From assembly GCA_023269825.1 (NCBI GenBank), contig JAGDWI010000001.1:802492-866491 (forward strand): DNA of 64,000 bases. The letters run 5' to 3'. The notes beneath the pieces are model-generated. The model was not told where the DNA came from, made no database searches, and saw only the letters and a program-made list of their open reading frames with translations. Source of the stretch: Desulfurococcaceae archaeon. GTDB taxonomy: Archaea; Thermoproteota; Thermoprotei_A; Sulfolobales; Desulfurococcaceae. Of the stretch, positions 27,365 to 36,785 are shown in pieces. Position 1 is the first letter of the stretch. The number at the start of each line of letters is the position of its first letter. A program made the translations under genes and the position numbers.

Positions 27365-27568
27365 TTATTTCTTCTCTTCCAGTTGAGCTCTCTTCTTCTT
27401 TAATTCACTGATGCGTTTAAATAACTCTTCTTTACTTATTTCCGTTTCTTCCTCCTTCATAATGTTCTCTAAAACAGCCCGAGCTAATTCCCTAGTAGCT
27501 GGGTCAAGATCTCTCAATATGTCTTCAATGACTTTTTTCCTCTCTTTACTCGGCTTGTATATCGCCAT
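27365..27568 (-). CDS. Small charged helical protein of unknown function
   Basis: Sixty-seven residues, almost entirely alpha-helical and highly charged (ERKKVIEDILRDLDP, EETEISKEELFKRISELKKK), with no Cys or aromatic core motif. It lies between the AMP phosphorylase and phosphohexomutase genes on the same strand, about 40-70 bp from each. Regular heptad-like spacing of Leu and Ile suggests a coiled coil. Function unknown. Confidence 0.65.
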   Translation of the reverse strand: MAIYKPSKERKKVIEDILRDLDPATRELARAVLENIMKEEETEISKEELFKRISELKKKRAQLEEKK

Positions 27569-27610
27569 TTACTCAACCATGATATTAATTTGTTGTAATC
27601 CCCTTAATTT

Positions 27611-29008
27611 TCAACCAATAGTGACTTCTACTACTTTACCACCATGCTTTTTAGTAATTTTGATCAACGTGTCCTCTGTTTTCTCAGTGATTTCTCTTAA
27701 CCTACTTTTCTCTCTTGCCTCAACGTATATTCTTATCTTAGGCTCTGTTCCGCTTTTTCGGATTAGTATCCATGAGTAATCCTTATACTCGAACCTATAT
27801 CCATCGATTTCTATAACTCTTAGTGGTTCTCCGAGTAAGTGTTCTACTTCTTCAACTAGCTCCTTGAACACTATATCCCTTATGGAGAATGGCTCCAAGA
27901 AATAGCTTCTCCTATCCCAGGGGTAATCCGGGATCTTTTCGTCATCGAGGAGTTTTGATATAGGTTTACCCCATTCTAGAATAGCTTTAGTTAATAATGC
28001 TACTTGTAAAACTCCATCTACCCAAGGACCCCACGAAGTATGTATGAGTTTCCATGGTTCCCCAGCCATTACTACGTGTTTTAAACCCAGTTCTTTTACT
28101 CTCTCATGGGTTTTACCCAACATATACCTCTCTAAGCTTCCACCATGCTCGTAGACTACTTCATCCACTACAAACCCTGTGTCAATACTTACCACTACGT
28201 GGCCTTTCCTCGACTCCAAGATCTTTTTAGCGTAAAAAGCAAGTAGTCTGTCCTGCCTTATGAATCCTTTAACCGGGTCGAGTACTGCGACTCTATCTGC
28301 ATCTCCATCGTGAGCAAATATTACTGCTGGATTAATGGAGCTATAGGTTGAAAGCATTTCCTCCAATACATCGCGCCTAGGTTCAGGTGTCCTCGCCGGA
28401 AAGAAACCATCTGGGTTACAGTTAAATGTGAAGGGTATAGCACCTAAATCCCTAATAATACTGGGTGAAACATTGTACGCAGAACCATTAGCGCAATCAA
28501 TGACTATAATTGGTTTCCACTTAGCCTTCACTTCCCCAATGAAGTTAAAGAGGTCATCGTAGTAATCTCGGAGAACATTCCTCACTTCAAGCAATGCTCC
28601 AACATTGTTCCAGTCATTATAACAAGGGTAATCCACCATTTCCTCAATTCTACTTTCTAGATCACGTGTGAATTCGTAGCCTTCAACGTCATATAATTTC
28701 ACTCCATTATAATCTGGTGGATTATGACTAGCGGTTACACTAACACCGATCGCCTTCTCTTTCCGTGCTTCATATGCTGCAACCGGTGTAGGTGCTATTC
28801 CACCCAAGAAAACTCCTATTCCAGAAGACATTAAACCAGCACCTATGAGTAAAGATATTAGTGGACTCGTTGTCCGAGTGTCATGTACAATGTAGGCTTT
28901 ACTTGAAAGCTTCAATCGACCCACAGCGTTCCCTATTCTCAGGGCGGTCTCCGGAGTTAAATCCGCAGGATACTTCATTCTAATACCAGCTGTTCCAAAC
29001 AACTTCAT
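27611..29008 (-). CDS. Phosphohexomutase (phosphoglucosamine/phosphomannomutase family)
   Basis: 465 residues of the alpha-D-phosphohexomutase family. The phosphoserine loop is TASHNPP with Ser94, the metal loop is HDGDADR near residue 235, the sugar-binding loop lies in the third domain and the phosphate-binding loop is RKSGTEPKIRIYVEA near the C-terminus. It interconverts sugar-6-phosphate and sugar-1-phosphate (glucosamine, mannose or glucose). The archaeal GlmM and ManB types cannot be separated here. Supplies sugar-1-phosphates for nucleotide sugars such as those of the 13-15 kb genes. Confidence 0.88.
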   Translation of the reverse strand: MKLFGTAGIRMKYPADLTPETALRIGNAVGRLKLSSKAYIVHDTRTTSPLISLLIGAGLMSSGIGVFLGGIAPTPVAAYEARKEKAIGVSVTASHNPPDYNGVKLYDVEGYEFTRDLESRIEEMVDYPCYNDWNNVGALLEVRNVLRDYYDDLFNFIGEVKAKWKPIIVIDCANGSAYNVSPSIIRDLGAIPFTFNCNPDGFFPARTPEPRRDVLEEMLSTYSSINPAVIFAHDGDADRVAVLDPVKGFIRQDRLLAFYAKKILESRKGHVVVSIDTGFVVDEVVYEHGGSLERYMLGKTHERVKELGLKHVVMAGEPWKLIHTSWGPWVDGVLQVALLTKAILEWGKPISKLLDDEKIPDYPWDRRSYFLEPFSIRDIVFKELVEEVEHLLGEPLRVIEIDGYRFEYKDYSWILIRKSGTEPKIRIYVEAREKSRLREITEKTEDTLIKITKKHGGKVVEVTIG

Positions 29009-29119
29009 TCAGTGCACCTCCTCATTGTTTAGAATCATGTATTGACAACTATATAGTTAAATAGGTTATCATTATTCATGGGTATCATGGAGATACAAAT
29101 AGGGGTCTAGGTGTAGTTC

Positions 29120-29818
29120 GTGGAGGTATATGTTGGAACATCTGGTTGGTTATATGATTGGAATGAGGGTGCTTCACTAGACTGGTATGTTGAAGAAAGC
29201 GGTTTAAATGCAGTAGAACTTAATGCAAGCTTCTACAGGTTTCCATTTAGAAACCAGGTGAAAAGCTGGTTTACTAAGGGTAAAAAGCTAAGATGGAGTA
29301 TTAAAGTCCATAGATCTATTACACACATGAGGAAACTAAGTGAAAAATCCCTTGACACATGGAATAAATTCCGTGCCTTATTCAGTGTAATGGATGAAAT
29401 AATAGACTTCTACCTTTTTCAACTACCACCAAATTACACGTGTAAAGCGGAGAACCTCGAAAAAATCGCGTTGTTCGTTGAAAACACGAAACTGGGATCA
29501 AGAATGGCTGTTGAGTTTAGGCATGAATCATGTTTCAACGAGCAAGTCTCGAAATGGGCTGAAGAAAACAATTTAACAGTGGTTTCAATAGATGCCCCAA
29601 TAGCTTCATGGCTTACAGCTGTGAACGGAGTAGTTTACTTGAGAATGCATGGGAGAGAAGCGTGGTATGGATACGAGTACAGTGAAGAGGAATTAGAGGA
29701 GCTTGCAAGAAAAGTAATTAGTTTAAACCCTGTGAAAATATATGTCTTCTTCAATAATGACCACTGGATGCTCGAAAACGCTAGATACATGAGAAAAATA
29801 CTTGAGGAGAAAGCATAG
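29120..29818 (+). CDS. DUF72 family protein
   Basis: 232 residues with the DUF72 hallmarks VGTSGWLYDW at the start, LNAVELNASFYRFP near 35-50, the FQLPPNY segment and the AVEFRHESCF strand, a TIM-barrel-like family of unknown activity. GTG start with TAGGTG upstream. The stop codon is followed directly by the TTG start of an RNA m5C methyltransferase and then by a PUA-domain gene. Such context suggests a link to RNA or tRNA maturation, inferred only from neighbours. Confidence 0.82.
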   Translation: MEVYVGTSGWLYDWNEGASLDWYVEESGLNAVELNASFYRFPFRNQVKSWFTKGKKLRWSIKVHRSITHMRKLSEKSLDTWNKFRALFSVMDEIIDFYLFQLPPNYTCKAENLEKIALFVENTKLGSRMAVEFRHESCFNEQVSKWAEENNLTVVSIDAPIASWLTAVNGVVYLRMHGREAWYGYEYSEEELEELARKVISLNPVKIYVFFNNDHWMLENARYMRKILEEKA

Positions 29819-30841
29819 TTGAACATAGATCTAGCTGAAATATATAGAGAAATATACGTTGAGCCATCACGTGAAGCCATTGAATTATCCATGAAATACG
29901 GTTACTTACCATACATAGTTCAAAGATACATTGATATACTCGGGCATAGAGAAGCTAATAAGCTCCTAGAAGCTTTCGAGAAACCAGTGAAATCTGTTGT
30001 AAGAACTAATACTATTCTGATAAATCCCTCTGAGCTAAAAGAACGCCTCGAGTACCTGGGATTTAAATTAGAGACTATCTCATGGTCCAACGAATCATTT
30101 AGAGTAATATCTCAACCTAAATCACCGACAATAGGTTCAACGCACGAATATCTAAAAGGATACTACTATGTGCACAGAGATGCTAGTAGTCTTATCCCTG
30201 CTCACTTACTATTACACGAGTTCAGCGGCAACGTATTAGACGCTTGTGCAGCCCCCGGTGGAAAAGCAACATTCATGGCTCAACTTCTTCACAGAACAAA
30301 TGGAGTCGTCTTTGCAAATGATCTCGTACTATATAGACTCAAGGCTCTAATAGGTCACTTCATGAGAATGAAACTGAATAACGTCATTGTAACGTGTAGT
30401 GATGCACGTAAACTCAAAGATAAATTAAATAAGAAGTTCGAAAGAGTACTTGTTGATGCTCCATGTAGCGGTGAAGGAAGAATATCCGTAGACCCTGGGA
30501 GAAAAACCAGGACTAGCTTACTAGACCTAGCGATCATGGTTAAACGCGAAATCGAGATACTTTACAACACGGTGGATTTACTTGAACCAGGTGGTGTTTT
30601 AGTATATGTTACCTGTAGTATAGCACCCGAGGAAAACGAATACGTTGTAAATAAAGTTCTGGAACACAGAAGCGATCTCGAAGTAATTGAACCACCCCTA
30701 AAACTTTTAGACTATGGCAAAGGGCTAACTGAGTACAGAAATCTAAGGTTTAACTCCGAGCTAGAGAAGTGTATTAGAATATGGCCGCATACTCATCAAT
30801 TATTCGGGTACACTATATGTCTTCTGAGAAAAAAACATTAA
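29819..30841 (+). CDS. tRNA/rRNA cytosine-C5 methyltransferase (NSUN/Trm4 type)
   Basis: 340 residues. SAM-binding motif DACAAPGGKA near 140, motif IV DAPCSGEG (first catalytic Cys) near 218 and motif VI VTCSIAPEENE (second Cys) near 263: the two-cysteine arrangement of RNA m5C methyltransferases. The N-terminus has the family helical region preceding the Rossmann core. TTG start immediately after the DUF72 stop; the 3' end overlaps the following PUA-domain gene, so the trio is translationally coupled. The target (tRNA or rRNA) is not determinable. Confidence 0.88.
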   Translation: MNIDLAEIYREIYVEPSREAIELSMKYGYLPYIVQRYIDILGHREANKLLEAFEKPVKSVVRTNTILINPSELKERLEYLGFKLETISWSNESFRVISQPKSPTIGSTHEYLKGYYYVHRDASSLIPAHLLLHEFSGNVLDACAAPGGKATFMAQLLHRTNGVVFANDLVLYRLKALIGHFMRMKLNNVIVTCSDARKLKDKLNKKFERVLVDAPCSGEGRISVDPGRKTRTSLLDLAIMVKREIEILYNTVDLLEPGGVLVYVTCSIAPEENEYVVNKVLEHRSDLEVIEPPLKLLDYGKGLTEYRNLRFNSELEKCIRIWPHTHQLFGYTICLLRKKH

Positions 30842-31332
30842 AATTAAAAACAGGCACCGTATCTAAGTCGACGAGCGAGAAAATAGCCAAGTTATTGAGC
30901 GAACTCTATGGAGTAAACCCATCAAGGTATCTTCCATCGGTGTTAAATTACACGTGTTTCAACGAGAACCTATGTATTATCTATGGTTCTAAACTAGGCT
31001 TAGTTAACTTAAAGGTATTATATGAGAATTCCTGGATAGCTGTCTACACTAAGAAACGACTTGTTCCTTCGATCAATATTGTACGCTCCATTTACTCTGA
31101 TCAAGGGGTGAAAGCTGCGATAATTGTGAAGGAACAAGGTGTTAAAGCTTTTCTATATGGTAACGACATATTACTTGAAAGCGTACTACAAGTAGTACCT
31201 CCAGTCAAAAAATTATTTGCAGTAATAGATTCCGCGGATAACGAAGTCATCGGGTTCGCGGCATGGAACCCTAGGAGAAGAATATATGAAAACATATATG
31301 ATGCAGGGTTATTTCTAAGGGAACTCGGCTAA
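30817..31332 (+). CDS. PUA-domain RNA-binding protein (Nip7-like)
   Basis: About 171 residues. The C-terminal half (VIDSADNEVIGFAAWNPR...YDAGLFLREL) has the strand pattern of a PUA domain, and the whole resembles Nip7, a ribosome biogenesis factor, with an N-terminal alpha/beta domain. The frame opens at ATG 30781 inside the methyltransferase gene; I prefer ATG 30817 because the added 12 residues look unrelated to the fold. It ends convergently with the next minus-strand gene, sharing 4 bp. A role in rRNA or tRNA modification is inferred from context. Confidence 0.7.
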   Translation: MSSEKKTLKLKTGTVSKSTSEKIAKLLSELYGVNPSRYLPSVLNYTCFNENLCIIYGSKLGLVNLKVLYENSWIAVYTKKRLVPSINIVRSIYSDQGVKAAIIVKEQGVKAFLYGNDILLESVLQVVPPVKKLFAVIDSADNEVIGFAAWNPRRRIYENIYDAGLFLRELG

Positions 31333-32093
31333 ATTACCACTACTTTATCGCTGGGGATAATTCTCTCAATTAAAAACGAGATTTCCCTCGGAATAACCAT
31401 GTACAAGTACTTGTCTTTCTCGAATGATTCAAATTTCTTCCAAGCATCAAGCAATAACTCCATTAACGAGGTAGAGCATTTACTTAAAATACTACTTGCA
31501 AGGAACAGGCCGCTTAGTGCATGTAGTTTAATGCCTAGTATTTCTTTAAATTCTTCAATAGTTCTCTCATCTAGTTGCATTTCTTCAACTAGATCAAGTT
31601 TACTTAGAATCTCGCTCAAAACGGCTTCATCATTTATTTTCTCCGAGAGAAGCCTCAAGTAATGCACTGTTTTTTCCATTGCAATCTGGTACTCGTAGTA
31701 TTCGTTTTCACTTAACTCACGGTTTCTTAATTCCTTCACAACCAATGAGTGCTTTCTGAGTAAAGTTAAATATGTTGCAATAATGCTTAAATCATCTAAG
31801 CTGAGTCCCAGCGGTAATTTACATAGATTTAGGAGATTGCTTACATAAATAAATGTTTCTTTATCGCAATCATTGAGAATTACTCGTGTAGGTGTCTTGA
31901 TTAACAAGGCATTATTTAATACCCCTATAACTTTACGCAGGAGAAGCGTTGTCTCTTCACCAATAAAGAATAATGGAATCAAAACCACTGTTTTCTCTAA
32001 TAAGGATTGATGCCGCGTAACATCAAGGTCTTTTATGGTTGAAGAACTCAGCAATCTTTCAAGCATTTCTCTAAGTTGGCTATGATTAAACAT
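31329..32093 (-). CDS. All-helical protein of unknown function
   Basis: 254 residues that look almost wholly alpha-helical, with Leu-rich amphipathic stretches and few Gly or aromatic residues. No known motif was found. Its start codon shares a base with the stop of the PfkB-family kinase gene, so it is translated with the sugar kinase and nucleoside phosphorylase upstream. It may be a partner of those enzymes, but nothing in the sequence itself says so. Confidence 0.6.
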   Translation of the reverse strand: MFNHSQLREMLERLLSSSTIKDLDVTRHQSLLEKTVVLIPLFFIGEETTLLLRKVIGVLNNALLIKTPTRVILNDCDKETFIYVSNLLNLCKLPLGLSLDDLSIIATYLTLLRKHSLVVKELRNRELSENEYYEYQIAMEKTVHYLRLLSEKINDEAVLSEILSKLDLVEEMQLDERTIEEFKEILGIKLHALSGLFLASSILSKCSTSLMELLLDAWKKFESFEKDKYLYMVIPREISFLIERIIPSDKVVVI

Positions 32094-33031
32094 TAAATAT
32101 CACTAAACTCGCATTCTCTAACTCTTTCAACTAAGACTTTTTCTAGCTGTAAATTAAACAGTTTAGTGTCAAATGGGAGAAAACTCCCCTTATATCCAAC
32201 CTTGAGTGCTCCAGCTGCAACACCGTATTTTAGTGCTATAGAGGGATCCTTCGATTCCAGATACTTAACGTTGAAGAAAGCGTCGAAAGCGTCTCCAGCT
32301 CCCGTTGCATCAACTGGTTTCTTGATTGGTTGCGTTTTACCCTGTATACAGGATCCGCCTGGTAGTATTGCGACTGCTCCTTTTTCACCTCTCTTCACTA
32401 CGAGCATGGATAAACCATGCTTAAACAATGTATCCATTTTTATGATTTTTCCTAATCTAGCGAGCTCTTTTTCGTTGAGAAATAGTATGTCTATGTTCTC
32501 GAGTAATTTAATGTATTTATGTATATTGTCTACGTAAACCCCAGGATCATAAGTGATCATTGTACTGCTGCTTCTAAGCTTGCTGCTTACTTCCAGCGCG
32601 AGGGAAGCATTGATTGACGCCATGTGTATGATGTGAGCTTTCTCAACTACATCTACGGGAACATCTTCAACACTTAGTTCTTCATTAGCGCCAGGATACT
32701 TAATCATTGTTCTTTCACCGTTCCACTGAACAATAACGAGGACTACTCCAGGAGGTGAATCCACTATTTTCACTTTATCCACTATTACTCCCTTGTTTTT
32801 CAACGCATTTATAGCTACTTTAGCGAAATCATGGTTTGATGCTGATGCAATTAAGTATACTCTATGACCATACTGAGCTACTGCTACCGCGTAGTTAGAT
32901 GCAGCTCCACCTGGTCTTATATCTAGATCTGTTGCAATTAGACTTTCCCCAGGTGTGGGGAATTTCTCAACGTAAACAGTGATATCTACGTTGATGTTTC
33001 CAATGGAGACATGAGTATAAGTCTCATTCAC
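32093..33031 (-). CDS. PfkB-family sugar/nucleoside kinase
   Basis: 312 residues. Ribokinase/PfkB signatures: NVDITVYVEKFPTPGE, DIRPGGAASNYAVAVAQYG (first PfkB motif) and DATGAGDAFDAFFN (second motif with catalytic Asp) near 246. It phosphorylates a sugar or nucleoside; the phosphoryl donor is unknown. It is 5 bp after a nucleoside phosphorylase gene, which suggests ribose-1-phosphate as substrate, as for the ADP-dependent R1P kinase of the archaeal pentose bisphosphate pathway. This assignment is inference; ribokinase is the alternative. Confidence 0.85.
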   Translation of the reverse strand: MNETYTHVSIGNINVDITVYVEKFPTPGESLIATDLDIRPGGAASNYAVAVAQYGHRVYLIASASNHDFAKVAINALKNKGVIVDKVKIVDSPPGVVLVIVQWNGERTMIKYPGANEELSVEDVPVDVVEKAHIIHMASINASLALEVSSKLRSSSTMITYDPGVYVDNIHKYIKLLENIDILFLNEKELARLGKIIKMDTLFKHGLSMLVVKRGEKGAVAILPGGSCIQGKTQPIKKPVDATGAGDAFDAFFNVKYLESKDPSIALKYGVAAGALKVGYKGSFLPFDTKLFNLQLEKVLVERVRECEFSDI

Positions 33032-33035
33032 AGTT

Positions 33036-33884
33036 TTATCGCCGAGAAAACTCCCTTATTATGCTAGGTGAGAGGAATCTTCTCCCATGCTTCTTTAATT
33101 CTTCATCCCATTCATATAGGATTTTAACTGCTTCATTTGCAACTTTAACGGCATTTTCGACGCCTGCTCCAGCTACGAATTCCTCTGTTTCACGGTTTGC
33201 AACCACTGCGCAAACAGCTCCTGCTCTTAACCCATAGATGCTTGCTAAAACAAATATAACTGATGCCTCCATCTCGAAATTCAGTACATTCACGCTTCTC
33301 AAATACTCTATTAAACCTCTCTGGAATGGAGGAAGGTAGTTCATGTACCCCGGTCTCTCTTGGCCAACGTAAAAACTGTCACTGCTCGCTGTTAGTCCCA
33401 CATGGTACCTTACCCCGTGGATATCAGCTGCTTCTATTAGTGCTAGTACCACGTCATAGCTAGCTACGGCTGGATACTCTGACATCACATAATGTTTACT
33501 CGTTCCCTCTAATCTAACTGCACCCGTTGAGATTATTAAATCCCCTACCTTGATCTCCTTTTTCAGGGCACCAGTTGTTCCAACTCTAATGAAAACACGG
33601 GAACCAACTCTAGCTAATTCCTCCAATGCAATGGCGGTTGAGGGAGCCCCGATCCCAGTACTAGTTGCCGATATAAAAACACCTTTGTAGTAGCCACTAT
33701 AAGTTACGTATTCACGGTGAGTGGCTACATGCCATGATTTATCCCAGTATTTAGCAATTAAAGGTACCCTCTCAGGATCGCCTGGTAATAATACGTATTT
33801 ACTGACATCTCCCGGTTTAATCATTAAGTGGTATTGTAAACCAGACTCAGTCTCAGGCTGGCTCGCGCTCTTTATCTTATTCAA
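33036..33884 (-). CDS. Uridine phosphorylase-like nucleoside phosphorylase
   Basis: About 282 residues of the PNP/UDP family: YVLLPGDPERVP with the phosphate-binding Arg, VFIRVGTTGAL, the HYVMSEYPAV region and FEMEASVIFVLA with the ribose-binding Met-Glu. The DSFYVGQERPGY segment favours the uridine phosphorylase branch. It cleaves nucleosides to base and ribose-1-phosphate. I use TTG 33884, which has GAAGGGATG upstream and follows the phosphodiesterase stop; an ATG at 33899 or 33932 would overlap that gene. The neighbouring kinase is suited to process ribose-1-phosphate. Confidence 0.87.
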   Translation of the reverse strand: MNKIKSASQPETESGLQYHLMIKPGDVSKYVLLPGDPERVPLIAKYWDKSWHVATHREYVTYSGYYKGVFISATSTGIGAPSTAIALEELARVGSRVFIRVGTTGALKKEIKVGDLIISTGAVRLEGTSKHYVMSEYPAVASYDVVLALIEAADIHGVRYHVGLTASSDSFYVGQERPGYMNYLPPFQRGLIEYLRSVNVLNFEMEASVIFVLASIYGLRAGAVCAVVANRETEEFVAGAGVENAVKVANEAVKILYEWDEELKKHGRRFLSPSIIREFSRR

Positions 33885-33885
33885 G

Positions 33886-34413
33886 TTACATCCCTTCATT
33901 AATGTAATGCATTTCTGCTTTATTTGCTTCAAGATCCATTATCGCATATGATATTTTACCGGTTAGGTAACCGCATACTTCGCCGGGATTTAGAACGAGT
34001 TTCCCGTTTACTTTCTCCATGACCGGTTTATGTGTGTGACCATATAGTATTAGATCCACGTTTAAGGATTTCGCTAAAGAGTTAACAAGCATTGTAGTCT
34101 CATCTATTCCTCCATAACCATGTACTATAAATATTTTTCTACCATTAATTTCAATGACTCCTGGTTCAGATTTGAACGTCCAACCGAAACGGTTAAACAT
34201 GGATGTTAACTGGTAAACATCTCCATCATTATTACCTTTTACAGCTATTACGGGTATCCCGCGTAGTTCATCCCTCAACAACTTCACAGTGAAAGGACTT
34301 ATTATGTCCCCCAAGTGTATTACGGATTCAACGCCATGGCTGATTAAGCGTAATAGAACTTTCTTCAAAGCATATATGTTATCATGGCTATCGCTTATTA
34401 CACCTATGATCAA
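33886..34413 (-). CDS. Metallophosphoesterase, YfcE/MJ0936 type
   Basis: 175 residues with a full set of calcineurin-like motifs: GVISDSHDN, HLGDII, VKGNNDGD, IVHGYGG and ILYGHTHKP, followed by LVLNPGE. This YfcE/MJ0936 subfamily hydrolyses phosphodiesters in a Mn- or Ni-dependent way; the physiological substrate is unknown. It is the first gene of the run with uridine phosphorylase, PfkB kinase and a helical protein. Confidence 0.88.
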   Translation of the reverse strand: MIIGVISDSHDNIYALKKVLLRLISHGVESVIHLGDIISPFTVKLLRDELRGIPVIAVKGNNDGDVYQLTSMFNRFGWTFKSEPGVIEINGRKIFIVHGYGGIDETTMLVNSLAKSLNVDLILYGHTHKPVMEKVNGKLVLNPGEVCGYLTGKISYAIMDLEANKAEMHYINEGM

Positions 34414-34459
34414 AACAATATCCCTACTTGTCTCTGTTTTCTGAAAAAGTTACTTTACC

Positions 34460-35032
34460 CTAGTCCACTTTTATCTTAATGCCTTTACTTTCTTCTTTCC
34501 CCGTTTTTCTTAGTTTAACTTCTAGGACTCCATTCTTGTATGAGGCTTTAGCTGATGAGGGATCAACTTTTGCTGGTAACTCTATCTCTTTATAGTATTT
34601 CCTCCCCCCGTTTGAAGCATTAATGATTAAGGTTTTACCGTCCTCAGTTACTTTTACATCTATTTTATCTTTATCAACTCCAGGCATTTCTGCTACAACA
34701 GTTACTTCGTTTTCGGATTCAAAGACATCTACCAACGGTTCTCTTTCCTCAACAATTGATGGTTTTCCTCTCACTCTTCTAACGTTTCCAAATTCCCTGA
34801 TAACTGGTTTACCGTCTGGACCAATAGTTATGCTGAACCCATATATGAATGGGCCTTCCACTCTCTCGTATTCCCTGGGTTTCTCAAATCTATATTCACG
34901 CATTTCTTCAAACATTCTTTTTTCAAATTCCTTCAATAGCTTCATCATGTCCTCGAATATCCTATCTATATCGAAGAACTCGTCTTCATCCCAAATGCGT
35001 CTCCTTCTGCGCCACCATTCATCCCAACTCAT
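34460..35032 (-). CDS. Small heat shock protein (Hsp20/alpha-crystallin)
   Basis: 190 residues: an Arg/Trp-rich N-terminus (SWDEWWRRRRRIWDEDEFFD), a charged amphipathic linker of about 60 residues and the alpha-crystallin domain (about 95-180) with VVAEMPGVDKDKIDV and NGVLEVKLRK. The C-terminal I-x-I-like KGIKIKV tail would mediate oligomer packing. Holds unfolding proteins in solution at high temperature. The upstream region has TATA-like AT-rich sequence on the minus strand (about 35058-35085). Confidence 0.92.
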   Translation of the reverse strand: MSWDEWWRRRRRIWDEDEFFDIDRIFEDMMKLLKEFEKRMFEEMREYRFEKPREYERVEGPFIYGFSITIGPDGKPVIREFGNVRRVRGKPSIVEEREPLVDVFESENEVTVVAEMPGVDKDKIDVKVTEDGKTLIINASNGGRKYYKEIELPAKVDPSSAKASYKNGVLEVKLRKTGKEESKGIKIKVD

Positions 35033-35127
35033 TTCTACGTCACCAATATATGAGTTATTGAAATATAACTTAATATTTATTTAATATTCCACTCAATTTA
35101 TTTAACTCTAGGTGAGGTGTTTTTGAA

Positions 35128-35547
35128 TTGACGAAGTTTTACGCGGAAGTAATGAGAATTAAAACCACCGATAGGTTTCAACTAGTAGATATCACTAATA
35201 GAGTTGAGGAAATCGTGGAGAAATCCGGGGTTACCAATGGATTAGTACTAGTGTTTGCACCTCATGCAACTGCAGCCATTATAGCTAATGAACACGAGCA
35301 CGGGCTCATGGATGATATTATACAAAAAGTCAAAGAGTTCACAGAACCAGGCAGCGGGAAATGGAAACACGACCTAGTAGACGATAACGCGCATGCACAT
35401 ATTGGTTCCGCGTTATTTGGTGCCGAGAGAGTTTTCCCGGTTATAAATAAGCGTTTACTGAGGGGTACATGGCAAAATATATTCTTACTGGAAATGGATG
35501 GTCCGAGACCAGTTAGAGAAGTCCACGTAGTTGTTGTTGGTGAGTAG
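35128..35547 (+). CDS. YjbQ-family protein (UPF0047)
   Basis: 139 residues. The family core is visible: [17 protein letters not shown] with paired His/Glu, the [18 protein letters not shown] segment, and [14 protein letters not shown] at the C-terminus. YjbQ proteins bind metal and have been linked to thiamine phosphate synthase-like activity, but the true function is uncertain. TTG start with a GGTGAGG-type site. The stop is followed 2 nt later by the nicotinate phosphoribosyltransferase start. Confidence 0.88.
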   Translation: MTKFYAEVMRIKTTDRFQLVDITNRVEEIVEKSGVTNGLVLVFAPHATAAIIANEHEHGLMDDIIQKVKEFTEPGSGKWKHDLVDDNAHAHIGSALFGAERVFPVINKRLLRGTWQNIFLLEMDGPRPVREVHVVVVGE

Positions 35548-35548
35548 T

Positions 35549-36724
35549 ATGAGATTCTACATTGCATCCGATGAAGATATACTGAATGGCGTAGTAACAG
35601 ATATCTATTTCACTAGAACAGTTAGAGTTCTGAAAGCGAAAGGTGTCAGGAGAAAAGTTAGAATGGAGTTCCACGTTGTCAAGCTTCCAAGAGGCTACGA
35701 TTGGGCCGTGTTCGCTGGGTTAGAGGAGGTCCTATACCTTCTTCGCGGGAAACCAGTTACCGTTTACGCGATGCCTGAAGGCACTGTTTTTCGTGCCGGC
35801 GAGCCATTGATGATTATTGAAGGCTACCTCGATGATTTCATAGTGTTTGAAACTGCGTTACTGGGTATACTGAGACACTATAGTAGTATCGCCTCCAAAG
35901 CTGCTCGCGTGAAGAAACTAGCTGGTGACAAAACAGTTCTCTTCTTTGGTTTAAGAGCTTTACACCCAGCTATAGCGCCAATGGTTGATAGAGCAGCGTA
36001 TATTGGCGGAGTAGATGCTGTATCAGGTTATGCAAGCTATAAGTATCTCGGATTAAAACCACAGGGTACTATGCCGCATGCTTTGATCATCGCTTTCGGC
36101 AACCAGATTGAAGCATGGAGAGCTTTCGATGAAGTAATAGAGAAAGATGTACCGAGAATAATGCTCGTTGATACTTTCTACGATGAGAGAATTGAAGCAC
36201 TCATGGCTGCTGAGCTCTTGAAAGAGAAACTACAGGGTGTTAGACTAGATACACCGAGTAGTAGGCGTGGAAACATGAAGCAAATAGTTGAGGAAGTACG
36301 TTGGACACTCGATATACATGGGTATAAACACGTGAAAATAGTGGTTAGTGGAGGAATAGATGAGAAAGAAATACTTGAATTAAGAAACCTCGTAGACGCC
36401 TTCGGTGTTGGTACAAGCATTGCTAATCCACCAAACATAGATATAAGTGCTGACATCGTGGAGATACATGAAAACAATGAGTGGAGACCAATCACTAAGA
36501 GAGGTAAACTACCGGGAGCGAAACAAGTGTACAGGAGGAGACCTGGTTTAAATGACATAGTTACATTGCTTGATAAGCCGGGAGAAATACAGGAAGAGTA
36601 CCAACCACTGCTTAGAAAATACATGGAGAACGGTGAACTTCTAGTTAACTTACCTAGTCTAAGTGAAATCCGAGAATATGTTCTAGAGCAATTGAGGGAA
36701 TTACCGGAACCTATGCCGATGTAA
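35549..36724 (+). CDS. pncB: Nicotinate phosphoribosyltransferase
   Basis: About 391 residues of the NAPRTase/quinolinate PRTase class: N-terminal [21 protein letters not shown] with the substrate-binding Y-F region, [30 protein letters not shown] and VVSGGIDE with GVGTSIAN for the phosphate loop. It makes nicotinic acid mononucleotide from nicotinic acid and PRPP, the first step of NAD salvage; nadM at 19088 supplies the next. ATG 35549 follows GGTGAGTAGT, a good ribosome-binding site. Confidence 0.9.
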   Translation: MRFYIASDEDILNGVVTDIYFTRTVRVLKAKGVRRKVRMEFHVVKLPRGYDWAVFAGLEEVLYLLRGKPVTVYAMPEGTVFRAGEPLMIIEGYLDDFIVFETALLGILRHYSSIASKAARVKKLAGDKTVLFFGLRALHPAIAPMVDRAAYIGGVDAVSGYASYKYLGLKPQGTMPHALIIAFGNQIEAWRAFDEVIEKDVPRIMLVDTFYDERIEALMAAELLKEKLQGVRLDTPSSRRGNMKQIVEEVRWTLDIHGYKHVKIVVSGGIDEKEILELRNLVDAFGVGTSIANPPNIDISADIVEIHENNEWRPITKRGKLPGAKQVYRRRPGLNDIVTLLDKPGEIQEEYQPLLRKYMENGELLVNLPSLSEIREYVLEQLRELPEPMPM

Positions 36725-36785
36725 ACTCGATTACAAAGTAATGCTGCAAGTTAAATGCTGAAATCCATTATAACAGGTTTTAAAG

